Source: Mycobacterium helveticum
GTDB taxonomy: Bacteria > Actinomycetota > Actinomycetes > Mycobacteriales > Mycobacteriaceae
DNA: 64,000 nt
Direction: 5' to 3'
Assembly: GCF_007714205.1 (NCBI RefSeq)
Contig: NZ_VMQU01000001.1
Coordinates: 1 to 64,000, forward strand
Shown piece after piece: positions 33,689 to 41,774 of the stretch (positions within the stretch are counted from its first letter, which is position 1; each line of letters starts with the position of its first letter). The notes beneath the pieces were generated by a model. It saw only the letters and a list, made by a program, of their open reading frames with translations, did not search any database and had not been told where the DNA came from. The position numbers and the translations under genes are program-made.

Positions 33689-34612
33689 GAGGCCCGGCAG
33701 CAGCACGATTTTGCCGCGGGTGTGTCGCTTCTCCAGTTCTTCGTAGGCGTCGGCGACCCGGTCCAGCGGATAGGTGGCGGCGACCTCGAAGTCGACGGCG
33801 CCGGTGGTGATCAGGCCGACCAGTTCGGCGAGAACCTCCGGCGTCGAGGCGTCCATGCTGCCCTCGGTCCGGGCGCCGATCTCGGCGGCCTTCTGGAACG
33901 AGATGATGGTCTCGATGCGATCCGGTGCCACACCGAGATCGACCGCGAGGTCGAGGTAGTCCGGCCCGAACAGGTCGATGAACGCGTCGATTCCGCGCGG
34001 CGCCGCCTCCCGCAACCGCTCCGCCAGGCCGTCGCCGTAGCTGACCGGGACGATGCCGTGGTCGCGCAGCCACCCCGCGTTGCCCGGCCCCGCGATGCCG
34101 ACCACAACGGCCTCCCGCAGCACCAGCAGTTGCACGGCCAGGCTGCCGACCCCGCCCGCGGCCGCCGACACGGCGACCGTCTCGCCCGGCTGCGGCGCGA
34201 CCGCGCGGACGGCGGCGTACGCCGTCACCCCGGCGACATACAGCGAACCCGCCACCTCCCAAGGCAATTCGGGAGGCTTGGCGATCAATTGACGAACCGG
34301 CACCGCGGTGTGCGTGGCATGGCTGGAGCGGCGCAAACTGAAGCCCAGCACCTCGTCGCCGACGGCGAATTCGGTCACCCCGGGTCCCACCGCGGTCACG
34401 ACGCCGGCGAGATCGCTGCCCTGCCCCGAGGGGAAGGTGGCGGGGAACATGTCGTGCATCGCCCCGCTGCGGATGGCGGCCTCACCGGGGTTGATCCCGG
34501 CGGCGCGGACTTCGACCACCACCTCGCCCGGACCGGCTGAGGGCATGTCGATGTCCGCCACGTACAGGACCTCGGGGCCCCCGTAGCGGTCGAACCGCAC
34601 CGCACGCGCCAT
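33680..34612 (-). CDS. Quinone oxidoreductase-like medium-chain reductase
   Basis: Encodes 310 aa from ATG 34612 with GGGGAAGGGG upstream. The N-terminal FDRYGGPEVLYVADI and GINPGEAAIR, together with the NADPH motif AAAGGVGSLAVQL, identify the zinc-free quinone reductase branch; no zinc cysteines are present. It reduces quinones or enones with NADPH, probably in the cytosol. The single-gene unit runs convergent to the NRAMP-family gene. Confidence 0.87.
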   Translation of the reverse strand: MARAVRFDRYGGPEVLYVADIDMPSAGPGEVVVEVRAAGINPGEAAIRSGAMHDMFPATFPSGQGSDLAGVVTAVGPGVTEFAVGDEVLGFSLRRSSHATHTAVPVRQLIAKPPELPWEVAGSLYVAGVTAYAAVRAVAPQPGETVAVSAAAGGVGSLAVQLLVLREAVVVGIAGPGNAGWLRDHGIVPVSYGDGLAERLREAAPRGIDAFIDLFGPDYLDLAVDLGVAPDRIETIISFQKAAEIGARTEGSMDASTPEVLAELVGLITTGAVDFEVAATYPLDRVADAYEELEKRHTRGKIVLLPGLSQ

Positions 34613-34800
34613 CGCGATCCCCTTCCCCTTGACCGTGCCCCTTCCCCGTGACGGGGCCCCGGCCGCCAGCATAGGTTGTAACGCGGTACCCATCGCCGGT
34701 CATCCCGCGTATGTTCATAAGCTGGCCGGTCCGCGCCGGCGTTTCGCAGCAGCGTCAGGCGCCGCGCGATCAGGGGTTTCTCGACGGGGAAGGAACGCCC

Positions 34801-35424
34801 ATGCAGACTGCCGGCACCACCGTCGTCGGCTGGGCGCTCGCGGTCGCGGTCGGTGCGGCGGTCTGCGGTTGCGGCAACGAACACACCGCCTCCGCGCCGT
34901 CGCCGTCGAGCACCACGACGTCTGCGTCGACCCCACCGAGCACGGTGACGAGCCCGCCGCCGGGACGGCAATCGGATTACAGCGTGCTGCTTGTCAATCC
35001 GGCCGACATCGGGCCCGATTTCACCGCTCCCCAACCCCCCGTGCTGAACCCGGATAACGGCCTCGGTGTCGCGCAGTTGTTCGTCAGCGCCGACAGCAGC
35101 CGGCGGGTCGGGGACATCATCGTGATCCTCGCGGATCCCGCGGCGGCCGCGACCGGCGTTGAGAACACCAAGAACAACTACGCGGGCAAGGTCAGCGGCA
35201 CGTGGCAGCCGGTCGACGTCGGCTCCAACGGGGCGAGGATCTCCGGGACCTCCGGCGCCGCGCCCGACGACGTCAAAGCGGTCACCGTGTTGGTGTTCAC
35301 CGAGGGCAATGTGCTGGTCAACCTGGAATTCGACAGCCCGCCGAGCGCTCCGATGGATCCGGGCGCCGTGATCGACATCGGCCGCAAGCAGGACGCCGTG
35401 ATCAAGAACGCGCTGCCCGGCTGA
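34801..35424 (+). CDS. Putative lipoprotein of unknown function
   Basis: Encodes 207 aa from ATG 34801 (GGAAGGA ribosome site). A hydrophobic signal segment TTVVGWALAVAVGAAV ends at the lipobox-like VCGC, giving a lipidated cysteine near residue 24. A Ser/Thr/Pro-rich linker and a roughly 150-residue globular domain beginning YSVLLVNPADIGPDF follow. The organisation fits mycobacterial Lpq/Lpp lipoproteins anchored outside the membrane. I do not recognise the family. Confidence 0.7.
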   Translation: MQTAGTTVVGWALAVAVGAAVCGCGNEHTASAPSPSSTTTSASTPPSTVTSPPPGRQSDYSVLLVNPADIGPDFTAPQPPVLNPDNGLGVAQLFVSADSSRRVGDIIVILADPAAAATGVENTKNNYAGKVSGTWQPVDVGSNGARISGTSGAAPDDVKAVTVLVFTEGNVLVNLEFDSPPSAPMDPGAVIDIGRKQDAVIKNALPG

Positions 35425-35478
35425 CCGTGTAGCTCCTCGACAGATGTGTAAAGCGCTCCGCCACAACGGTATTGGTCT

Positions 35479-35502
35479 GGCCTCCGCGGTGGCGTTGAGG
35501 CC
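35479..35502. terminator. Hairpin between convergent lipoprotein gene and ldtA
   Basis: GGCCTC and GAGGCC flank a 12-nt loop in the 116-bp gap between the two stops. There is no T-run. It is a plausible bidirectional terminator. Confidence 0.35.
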
Positions 35503-35540
35503 GGCAAGGTACCGAAACCGGCGTGCCGGCGGCGGGCGCG

Positions 35541-36296
35541 TCAGGCCACGACGGTGATCGGATCGCCCACGTTGACGGTGTTGAAGTACCAGGCGGCGTT
35601 GTCGGGGCTGAGGTTGATGCATCCGTGGCTGACGTTGGCGTAGCCCTGCGAATCCACCGACCACGGCGCCGAATGCACGTAGACGCCGCTCCAGGTGACC
35701 CGGACCGCGTACTGGGCGGTGATCTTGTAGCCCTCGGGGGAACTGAGGGGGATGCCGATGGTGCGCGAGTCCATCACCACGCTGCGCTGCTTCTGCAGGG
35801 CGGTGAAATGCCCGATCGGCGTGGGCCGGGTGGGCTTGCCCATGGACGCCGGCATGCTGCGCAGCACTTCGCCGTTCCGGCTCACGGTGAAGGTGTGCGC
35901 GGAGATGCTGGCGACGCCGAGCACCTCGTCGCCGACGTCGAAACCCGTCGTCAGTGCCTGCACCCCCAACGAGACGTGGCTGTGGGCCGGCCAGTACCGG
36001 TCCGGCACCCACTGCACGACGTCGTCGCGGACCCACTCGAAGTGTCCGGGCACATTGCCCGGCGACGACACGCGGATGGACCGCTCCGCGGCGGCACGGT
36101 CGGACACCGGCGCGGCGAAGGCCACCACGACGGGATGGGCCACGCCGACCACTGCACCGTCGGCGGGCAAAATCGAGGCGACCCGGGGAGCCGGCTCGGG
36201 CACCGGGACCGCGGCCGTGCTGCGGGCCGCGGAGCCCACCAGGCCCGTCGTCGTGATCGCCACCATAACAAATAGATAACGAACCCATCGACGCAT
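35541..36296 (-). CDS. ldtA: L,D-transpeptidase LdtA
   Basis: Encodes 251 aa from ATG 36296, the same length as I recall for Rv0116c. An N-terminal signal or anchor (YLFVMVAITTTGLVG) is followed by an Ig-like domain. The YkuD catalytic domain follows, with HSAPWSVDSQGYANVSHGC as the conserved His...Ser-His-Gly-Cys motif. It forms 3-3 cross-links in peptidoglycan outside the membrane and is the target class of carbapenems. The divergent neighbour oxyS preserves the M. tuberculosis order. Confidence 0.92.
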   Translation of the reverse strand: MRRWVRYLFVMVAITTTGLVGSAARSTAAVPVPEPAPRVASILPADGAVVGVAHPVVVAFAAPVSDRAAAERSIRVSSPGNVPGHFEWVRDDVVQWVPDRYWPAHSHVSLGVQALTTGFDVGDEVLGVASISAHTFTVSRNGEVLRSMPASMGKPTRPTPIGHFTALQKQRSVVMDSRTIGIPLSSPEGYKITAQYAVRVTWSGVYVHSAPWSVDSQGYANVSHGCINLSPDNAAWYFNTVNVGDPITVVA

Positions 36297-36380
36297 AGCG
36301 CCCGCCCTCCGAGATGGTGCGATCAACACAACGATATTCTAGTTGCTGTCTACCCGATGCCGGTCTCAGCAAACGATGAT

Positions 36381-36418
36381 TGATTATTGGGGTTTGATTA
36401 CTGGGGTGATCGGATCAC
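36381..36418. promoter_or_regulatory. Direct repeat and palindrome in the ldtA-oxyS divergent region
   Basis: TGATTATTGGGG (36381-36392) is repeated with one change at 36395-36406, a 14-bp period, and runs into the perfect palindrome GTGATCGGATCAC (36406-36418). LysR regulators typically bind imperfect palindromes in such divergent regions, so this may be the OxyS autoregulatory site. The repeats are visible; the binding is inferred. Confidence 0.45.
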
Positions 36419-36561
36419 GATCCGGTCACCCCTCGGACGCGATTTCGTCACCGCGCGCCACGTGGGTTTGCCGGGGTTTGCCGGGCGCGCCGCGGGATTG
36501 GCCGGCGTGCCCGCGACACGTTAGCCTCGGCGAATCGGTGCCCGAAGGCCAGGAGGTGCGG

Positions 36562-37494
36562 GTGCTTTTCCGTCAGTTGGAGTACTTCGTCGCGGTGGCG
36601 CAGGAACGCCATTTCGCCCGGGCGGCCGAGAGGTGCTACGTCTCGCAGCCCGCGCTGTCCTCGGCGATCGCCAAACTCGAACGCGAGCTGAACGTCACGC
36701 TGATCAACCGCGGACACAGCTTCGAGGGCCTGACCCCCGAAGGCGAGCGACTGGTCTTGTGGGCCAAGCGGATTCTCGCCGAACACGACGCGTTCAAGGC
36801 CGAGGTGCACGCCGTGCGGTCGGGCATCACCGGGACGCTTCGGCTGGGCACCGTTCCGACCGCCTCGACGACGGCGTCGCTGTTGCTCTCGGCCTTCTGC
36901 TCGGCGCACCCGTTGGCCAAGGTCCAGATCCTGTCCCGGCTGGCGGCCAGCGAACTGTACCGGCGCGTGCGCGAGTTCGAGTTGGACGCCGCCATCGTGC
37001 ACACCGCGCCCGACGAGGCACGCGACGTCGACCTGGTCCCGCTCTACGAGGAGCATTACGTGCTGCTCTCACCGGCGGACATGTTGCCCTCCGGTGCGAC
37101 GACGTTGACGTGGCCCCAGGCCGCGCAGTTGCCGCTGGCCCTGCTCACCGGCGACATGCGGGACCGCCAGATCATCGACGAGGCCTTCGCCGGCCACGCC
37201 ATCGCCGTCACTCCACAAGTCGAAACTGATTCCGTCGCTTCGCTGTTCGCGCAAGTCGCCACCGGCAACTGGGCGTGCATCGTGCCCCACACCTGGCTGT
37301 GGACCTCGCCGCTGAATGCCGAGATCCGCGCGGTGGAAATGGTGGACCCGGTGTTGAAGGCCGAGATCGCGCTCGCCACCAACTCCGCCGGGCCCGGCTC
37401 ACCGATCGCCCGCGCGCTCGCCGCCTCCGCCCAGGAGCTGGCACTCGACCAGTTCTTCGACGCCCAACTGCTGGGCCTCACGCACCGGCGCTGA
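36562..37494 (+). CDS. oxyS: LysR-family oxidative stress regulator OxyS
   Basis: Encodes 310 aa from GTG 36562, 5 nt after AGGAGG. The N-terminal LFRQLEYFVAVAQERHFARA and CYVSQPALSSAIAKLE form the LysR winged helix; the rest is a periplasmic-binding-like effector domain. Size and position between ldtA and oxcA match Rv0117, reported to repress katG and respond to oxidation. Its 3' end overlaps the convergent oxcA by 17 bp. Confidence 0.88.
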   Translation: MLFRQLEYFVAVAQERHFARAAERCYVSQPALSSAIAKLERELNVTLINRGHSFEGLTPEGERLVLWAKRILAEHDAFKAEVHAVRSGITGTLRLGTVPTASTTASLLLSAFCSAHPLAKVQILSRLAASELYRRVREFELDAAIVHTAPDEARDVDLVPLYEEHYVLLSPADMLPSGATTLTWPQAAQLPLALLTGDMRDRQIIDEAFAGHAIAVTPQVETDSVASLFAQVATGNWACIVPHTWLWTSPLNAEIRAVEMVDPVLKAEIALATNSAGPGSPIARALAASAQELALDQFFDAQLLGLTHRR

Positions 37495-39211
37495 CCCCGG
37501 CCGGCTTCGCGGCGGCGCTGGTCGGGTTCAGGTTCGCCAGGTGCCCGCTTTCCACCCCGGCCGCCGGGTCGAGCTCGCAGTCGATGATCGAGGGGCCGCC
37601 GGAGGCGATCGCCTCGGTCAGTGCCGAGCACAGCTCGGCGGGCGTGGTGACGTGATAACCCTTGCCGCCGAACGCCTCCGCGATCAGCTCGTGGTGCGCC
37701 CGCGCGTTGAGCACGGTGGGCGCCGGGTCGCCGCCGGGCGGCGCTTCGTCGCCGCGGTAGACACCGCCGTTGTTGAGGATGACCACGGTCACCGGAAGCC
37801 GGTAGCGGCAGAGGGTCTCGACTTCCATGCCGGAGAAGCCGAATGCGCTGTCGCCCTCGATCGCGACCACGGGCTTACCGGTCTCGACCGCGACGGCGAT
37901 GGCGTAGCCCATGCCGATGCCCATCACGCCCCAGGTTCCGGTGTCGAGCCGGTGGCGCGGTTCCGCCATGTCGATGACGTTGCGGGCCAGGTCCAGCGCG
38001 TTGGCCCCCTCGTTGACCACGTACACGTCGGGGTTGTCCTGCAGCACCGAGCGGATCGCGCCCAGGGCGTTGTAAAACCGCATGGGATGCGGGTTTTCGG
38101 CCAGCCGTTGGCGCATCTTGGCGTCGTTGCGCGATCTGCGCTCGGCCAACTCCCCGACCCATTCCGCCGGCGCGGTGATCGGGCGCTGCACCGCACCGGC
38201 GAGCAGCGCCGACATCACCGAACCGATGTCGCCGGCCAGCGGCGCCGCGATCGGCTGGTTGCTGTCGAACTCCGACGTCGCGATGTCGGCCTGGATGAAC
38301 GCGGCATCGGCGGACCACTGCGGCGAAGCGCCGTGGCCCAGCAGCCAGTTCAGCCGGGCGCCCACCAGCAACACCGTGTCCGCGCGCGAGATCGCCAGCG
38401 AGCGGGCCGCCGCGGCGGACTGCGGGTGCGAGTCGGGCAGCAGCCCCTTGGCCATCGACATCGGCAGGAACGGAATCCCGGTCGCCTCCACGAACTTCCG
38501 GATCACGTCGTCGGCCTGGGCGTACGCCGCGCCCTTGCCGAGCACGATCAGCGGTCGTTGCGCGCGCGCGAGCAGCGCCAGCGCGCGATCGAGCGCCTCC
38601 GGAGCCGGGAGCTGGCGCGGCGCCGGGTCCACCACGCGCCACACGGTCTGCGCCGCAGCGGCCGCGTCCATCGCCTGGCCCAGCACGTCACCGGGGATGT
38701 CGAGGTATACCCCTCCCGGCCGGCCGGAAACCGCGGTGCGGATGGCGCGCGCGATGCCGCGCCCGATGTCTTCGATCCGGGCGATCCGGTATGCTGCCTT
38801 CACGAAAGGTCTTGCGGCGCTGAGCTGGTCGAGGTCCTGGTAGTCGCCTCGCTGCAGATCGACCAGCGCGCGGTTGCCGGAACCCGAGATCTGGATCATC
38901 GGGAAGCAGTTCGTCGTGGCGTTGGCGATCGCGGGCAGGCCATTGAGAAATCCGGGCCCGGACGTCGTCAGGCAGACGCCGGGCCGCCGGGTGAGAAACC
39001 CGGCGGCCGCGGCGGCGTTGCCGGCCGAGGTCTCCTGGCGGAAGCCGATGTAGCGGATGCCGGACGCCTGCGCGACGCGGGCCAGGTCGGTGATCGGGAT
39101 GCCGACGATCCCGTAGATGGTGTCGACGCCGTTGGCCCTGAGCGCATCGACGACGAGGTGGAAGCCGTCGGTCAAACGCGACGACTCCGGAGATGCCGAA
39201 TCGGTGGTCAT
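37478..39211 (-). CDS. oxcA: Oxalyl-CoA decarboxylase-like TPP enzyme OxcA
   Basis: Encodes 577 aa from ATG 39211 with AGGAG upstream; M. tuberculosis Rv0118c is similar in size. The glutamate of the cofactor site is in FRQETSAGNAAAAAG, and the canonical TPP/Mg2+ motif is AIEGDSAFGFSGME...NNGG. It converts oxalyl-CoA to formyl-CoA and CO2, or cleaves 2-hydroxyacyl-CoA. The divergent fadD7 may supply CoA esters. Unlike the TPP enzyme at 13184-14890, its GDS metal motif is intact. Confidence 0.88.
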   Translation of the reverse strand: MTTDSASPESSRLTDGFHLVVDALRANGVDTIYGIVGIPITDLARVAQASGIRYIGFRQETSAGNAAAAAGFLTRRPGVCLTTSGPGFLNGLPAIANATTNCFPMIQISGSGNRALVDLQRGDYQDLDQLSAARPFVKAAYRIARIEDIGRGIARAIRTAVSGRPGGVYLDIPGDVLGQAMDAAAAAQTVWRVVDPAPRQLPAPEALDRALALLARAQRPLIVLGKGAAYAQADDVIRKFVEATGIPFLPMSMAKGLLPDSHPQSAAAARSLAISRADTVLLVGARLNWLLGHGASPQWSADAAFIQADIATSEFDSNQPIAAPLAGDIGSVMSALLAGAVQRPITAPAEWVGELAERRSRNDAKMRQRLAENPHPMRFYNALGAIRSVLQDNPDVYVVNEGANALDLARNVIDMAEPRHRLDTGTWGVMGIGMGYAIAVAVETGKPVVAIEGDSAFGFSGMEVETLCRYRLPVTVVILNNGGVYRGDEAPPGGDPAPTVLNARAHHELIAEAFGGKGYHVTTPAELCSALTEAIASGGPSIIDCELDPAAGVESGHLANLNPTSAAAKPAGVSAGA

Positions 39212-39520
39212 GGTGGCAACTCCTGGTGTCCTGGTGTCCTGCTGGTCGATGGGGTCCGTGATCACGGTGTTTCCTGATCACTGTGTTCCCGGGGTCCGCA
39301 GGTGTCCAAGACTAAGCCGCTATGCCCCGATTCACGCAATTTATCGACGGCAGTCACGGGCCGGCCACCGCGGCTCGATAGCCGTCGGTTATCAATTGTG
39401 AGGGCATCGGTATTGGACGGCCGGCACGGTGGCGCGGCATGGTGCGAGCAGGAGCTTTCGGGGCCGGAAGGGCTCGGGAAGTCGGTTCGGGAAGTCTTGG
39501 ACTCGAGAAGGGAGATGGCG
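39212..39520. other. Divergent intergenic region oxcA-fadD7
   Basis: 309 bp holding both promoters. An AT-richer stretch, GTTATCAATTGTGAGG near 39387-39402, contains the palindrome CAATTG and is the best promoter candidate for fadD7. No clear operator was found. Confidence 0.35.
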
Positions 39521-41119
39521 ATGGGGATCGACGCGATCGCAGGTGAAGCCGGGGCCGGGACGGCGCCGGCCGCGGCGTCCGGACACCCGCGCATCGCCGA
39601 CCTGGTCGAGGAGGCGGCGGCCCGACGGCCGGCGGCGGCGGCGCTCGTCGTGACCGAGGGCCGCAGCCGGATCGGCTACCGCGACCTGGTCCGGCTGGTC
39701 GACGACCTGGCCGGCCGGCTGCGGGCGGCCGGCCTGGTGGCCGGCGACCGGGTCGCGCTACGCGCGGGCAGCAACGCCGAGTTCGTCGTCGGGCTGCTGG
39801 CGGCGTCGCGCGCGGAGCTGATCGCGGTTCCGTTGGACCCGGCCCTGCCCGTCGGCGAGCAGCGGCGGCGCAGCGAGGCCGTGGGCGCCCGGGTGGTCCT
39901 CGTCGACGGGGACGTGCCCGACGAGCGGGAGCCGGGGCTGCGCTGGTGGCCGATCGCGGTGACCGTCGGCCCCGACCGCGGCCCGGCGGTCGCCCTGGAC
40001 GCCGCGACCGCGCCGGCGCCCGGGGCCCCGGCGCCCGAGGGGCTGCGGCCCGACGATGCCATGATCATGTTCACCGGGGGAACCACCGGCGTCCCGAAGA
40101 TGGTTCCGTGGACCAACGCCAACCTCGCGGCCTCGGTGCGCGCCATCGTCGCGGGCTACGGCCTGGGGCCCGACGATGCGACCGTCGCGGTGATGCCGCT
40201 CTACCACGGTCACGGCTTGCTCGCCGCGCTGCTGGCGACGCTGGCGTCCGGCGGTGCGGTGTTGCTGCCGGCGCGCGGACGGTTCTCGGCGCACACGTTC
40301 TGGGACGACATCGCCGCCGTGCGGGCCACCTGGTACACCGCGGTGCCGACGATTCACCAGATCCTGCTGGAGCGCGCCAGGACCGATCGTGCGACGACCC
40401 GGCCGGCGGCGCTGCGGTTCATCCGCAGCTGCAGCGCCCCGCTCACCCCGGAGACGGCGCAGGCGCTGCACGACACCTTCTCCGCCCCGGTGGTGTGCGC
40501 GTTCGGCATGACCGAGGCCACCCACCAGGTGTCCAGCACGGGCATCGACCAACGCGAAAACCCGTCCGAGACACCGGGTCTCGTCGGCCGCTCGACCGGC
40601 CCCGAGATCAGGATTGCCGGGCTCGACGGCGAACCGCTGGACGCCGAGGCCGTCGGCGAGGTCTGGCTGCGCGGACCCACCGTCGTGCGCGGCTACCTCG
40701 GCGACCCGGCGATCACCGCGGCCAACTTCACCGACGGGTGGCTGCGCACCGGCGACCTGGGTTCACTGTCGGCGGCCGGCGATCTGAGCATCCGCGGCAG
40801 GATCAAGGAGCTGATCAACCGGGGCGGGGAGAAGATCTCGCCCGAGCGCGTCGAGGCCGTCCTGGCCAGCCACCCCGGTGTGCTGGAGGTCGCGGTGTTC
40901 GGCATGCCCGACACGCTGTACGGGGAGACCGTGGCCGCGGTGATCGTTCCCCGGCAATTCGCGGCACCGACCCCCGACGAACTGGTGGCCTTCTGCCGGG
41001 ACCGGTTGGCGCCCTTCGAGGTGCCCAGCACTTTCCAGGAGGCGGGCGAACTGCCCCACACCGCGAAGGGCTCGCTGGACCGCCGCGCCGTGGCTCAGCA
41101 GTTCGGCACGCCGGGCTGA
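39521..41119 (+). CDS. fadD7: Acyl-CoA (oxalate-CoA ligase-like) synthetase FadD7
   Basis: Encodes 532 aa from ATG 39521, 6 nt after AAGGGAG. The P-loop is FTGGTTGVPKMV, the adenylate site is AFGMTEATHQ, the hinge is GRIKELINRGGEKISP and the catalytic lysine region is LPHTAKGSLDRR. The GGEKISP motif and pairing with an oxalyl-CoA decarboxylase-like gene recall oxalate-CoA ligases of plants and yeast. FadD7 and OxcA together could thus degrade oxalate or another small acid. The gene order is as in Rv0118c-Rv0119. Confidence 0.87.
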   Translation: MGIDAIAGEAGAGTAPAAASGHPRIADLVEEAAARRPAAAALVVTEGRSRIGYRDLVRLVDDLAGRLRAAGLVAGDRVALRAGSNAEFVVGLLAASRAELIAVPLDPALPVGEQRRRSEAVGARVVLVDGDVPDEREPGLRWWPIAVTVGPDRGPAVALDAATAPAPGAPAPEGLRPDDAMIMFTGGTTGVPKMVPWTNANLAASVRAIVAGYGLGPDDATVAVMPLYHGHGLLAALLATLASGGAVLLPARGRFSAHTFWDDIAAVRATWYTAVPTIHQILLERARTDRATTRPAALRFIRSCSAPLTPETAQALHDTFSAPVVCAFGMTEATHQVSSTGIDQRENPSETPGLVGRSTGPEIRIAGLDGEPLDAEAVGEVWLRGPTVVRGYLGDPAITAANFTDGWLRTGDLGSLSAAGDLSIRGRIKELINRGGEKISPERVEAVLASHPGVLEVAVFGMPDTLYGETVAAVIVPRQFAAPTPDELVAFCRDRLAPFEVPSTFQEAGELPHTAKGSLDRRAVAQQFGTPG

Positions 41120-41237
41120 GCCGGCCGCCGCCATCGCCCGAGCATCGCCGCCATCGCCGAGCGTGAGCGTGCGCAAAATGCCGGGCGCAGCGGCGTGTCG
41201 CCGCACGGACACGCACGCTCGCGGACACGCACTCTCG

Positions 41238-41296
41238 CGGTCAGGGGGCTTGCGGTCAGGGGGCTTGCGGTCAGGGGGCTTGCGGTCAGGGGGCCG
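41238..41296 (-). repeat. 15-bp tandem repeat (3.9 copies) at the end of the DUF2231-like gene
   Basis: On the plus strand the unit GCGGTCAGGGGGCTT occurs at 41238, 41253 and 41268, and partially at 41283. Each unit contains TGA on the minus strand, and the innermost copy supplies the actual stop of the 41286-41768 gene. The array looks like copies of the gene's last codons, and copy number could vary between strains. Just downstream lie inverted AGCGTGCG/CGCACGCT arms. Confidence 0.8.
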
Positions 41297-41768
41297 ACGA
41301 CGACACGTCGCCCCACGCCGCCCGCGCGCCCGAATCGCCGATGCGGTAGGTCTGGATCAGCGTGGCGGCCGCGGCGACGATCACCAGCACCCCGATCACC
41401 GATTGCGCGACCAGGCTGACCGACGTTCCGCGCGTCTGGCGGACATGGACGGCGGCCAGCAGCGCGACGGTGGCGAGCAGGGCCGCGACGATGTAGATCA
41501 ACATCGACCCCAGTTGCTCGTGTGCGGCCAGTACCGGCGCCATGGCCGGCGCGACGTTGACCCGCGCCGCCAGCCACGCGCCCGCGCCGGCGGTCACCGG
41601 GGTCAAGGCCACCGTGGCCACCGCCAGCAGGACGACGAGCCAGATCAGCCGCCGTCGCGCCGCGGGCCACAGCGCGCACAGGATCGCCAGGACCGCCGTC
41701 AGCGGCGCCAGGACGACGACGAAATGGTTCAGCAGGATGTGGGCGGGAAGTCCGTTGAAAGTCGACAT
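41286..41768 (-). CDS. Four-helix membrane protein, DUF2231-like
   Basis: Encodes 160 aa from ATG 41768. The N-terminal GLPAHILLNHFVVVLAPLTAV followed by three further hydrophobic segments matches the shape of DUF2231 membrane proteins, in which the His residues near the first helix may bind haem or metal. It starts 6 nt after the fusA2-like stop and is probably co-transcribed. Function is unknown. Confidence 0.65.
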   Translation of the reverse strand: MSTFNGLPAHILLNHFVVVLAPLTAVLAILCALWPAARRRLIWLVVLLAVATVALTPVTAGAGAWLAARVNVAPAMAPVLAAHEQLGSMLIYIVAALLATVALLAAVHVRQTRGTSVSLVAQSVIGVLVIVAAAATLIQTYRIGDSGARAAWGDVSSSAP

Positions 41769-41774
41769 ACCTTG

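Noticed and set aside
41238-41296. CRISPR-like array
   Set aside because: Units are directly adjacent with no spacers and no cas genes occur in the window.
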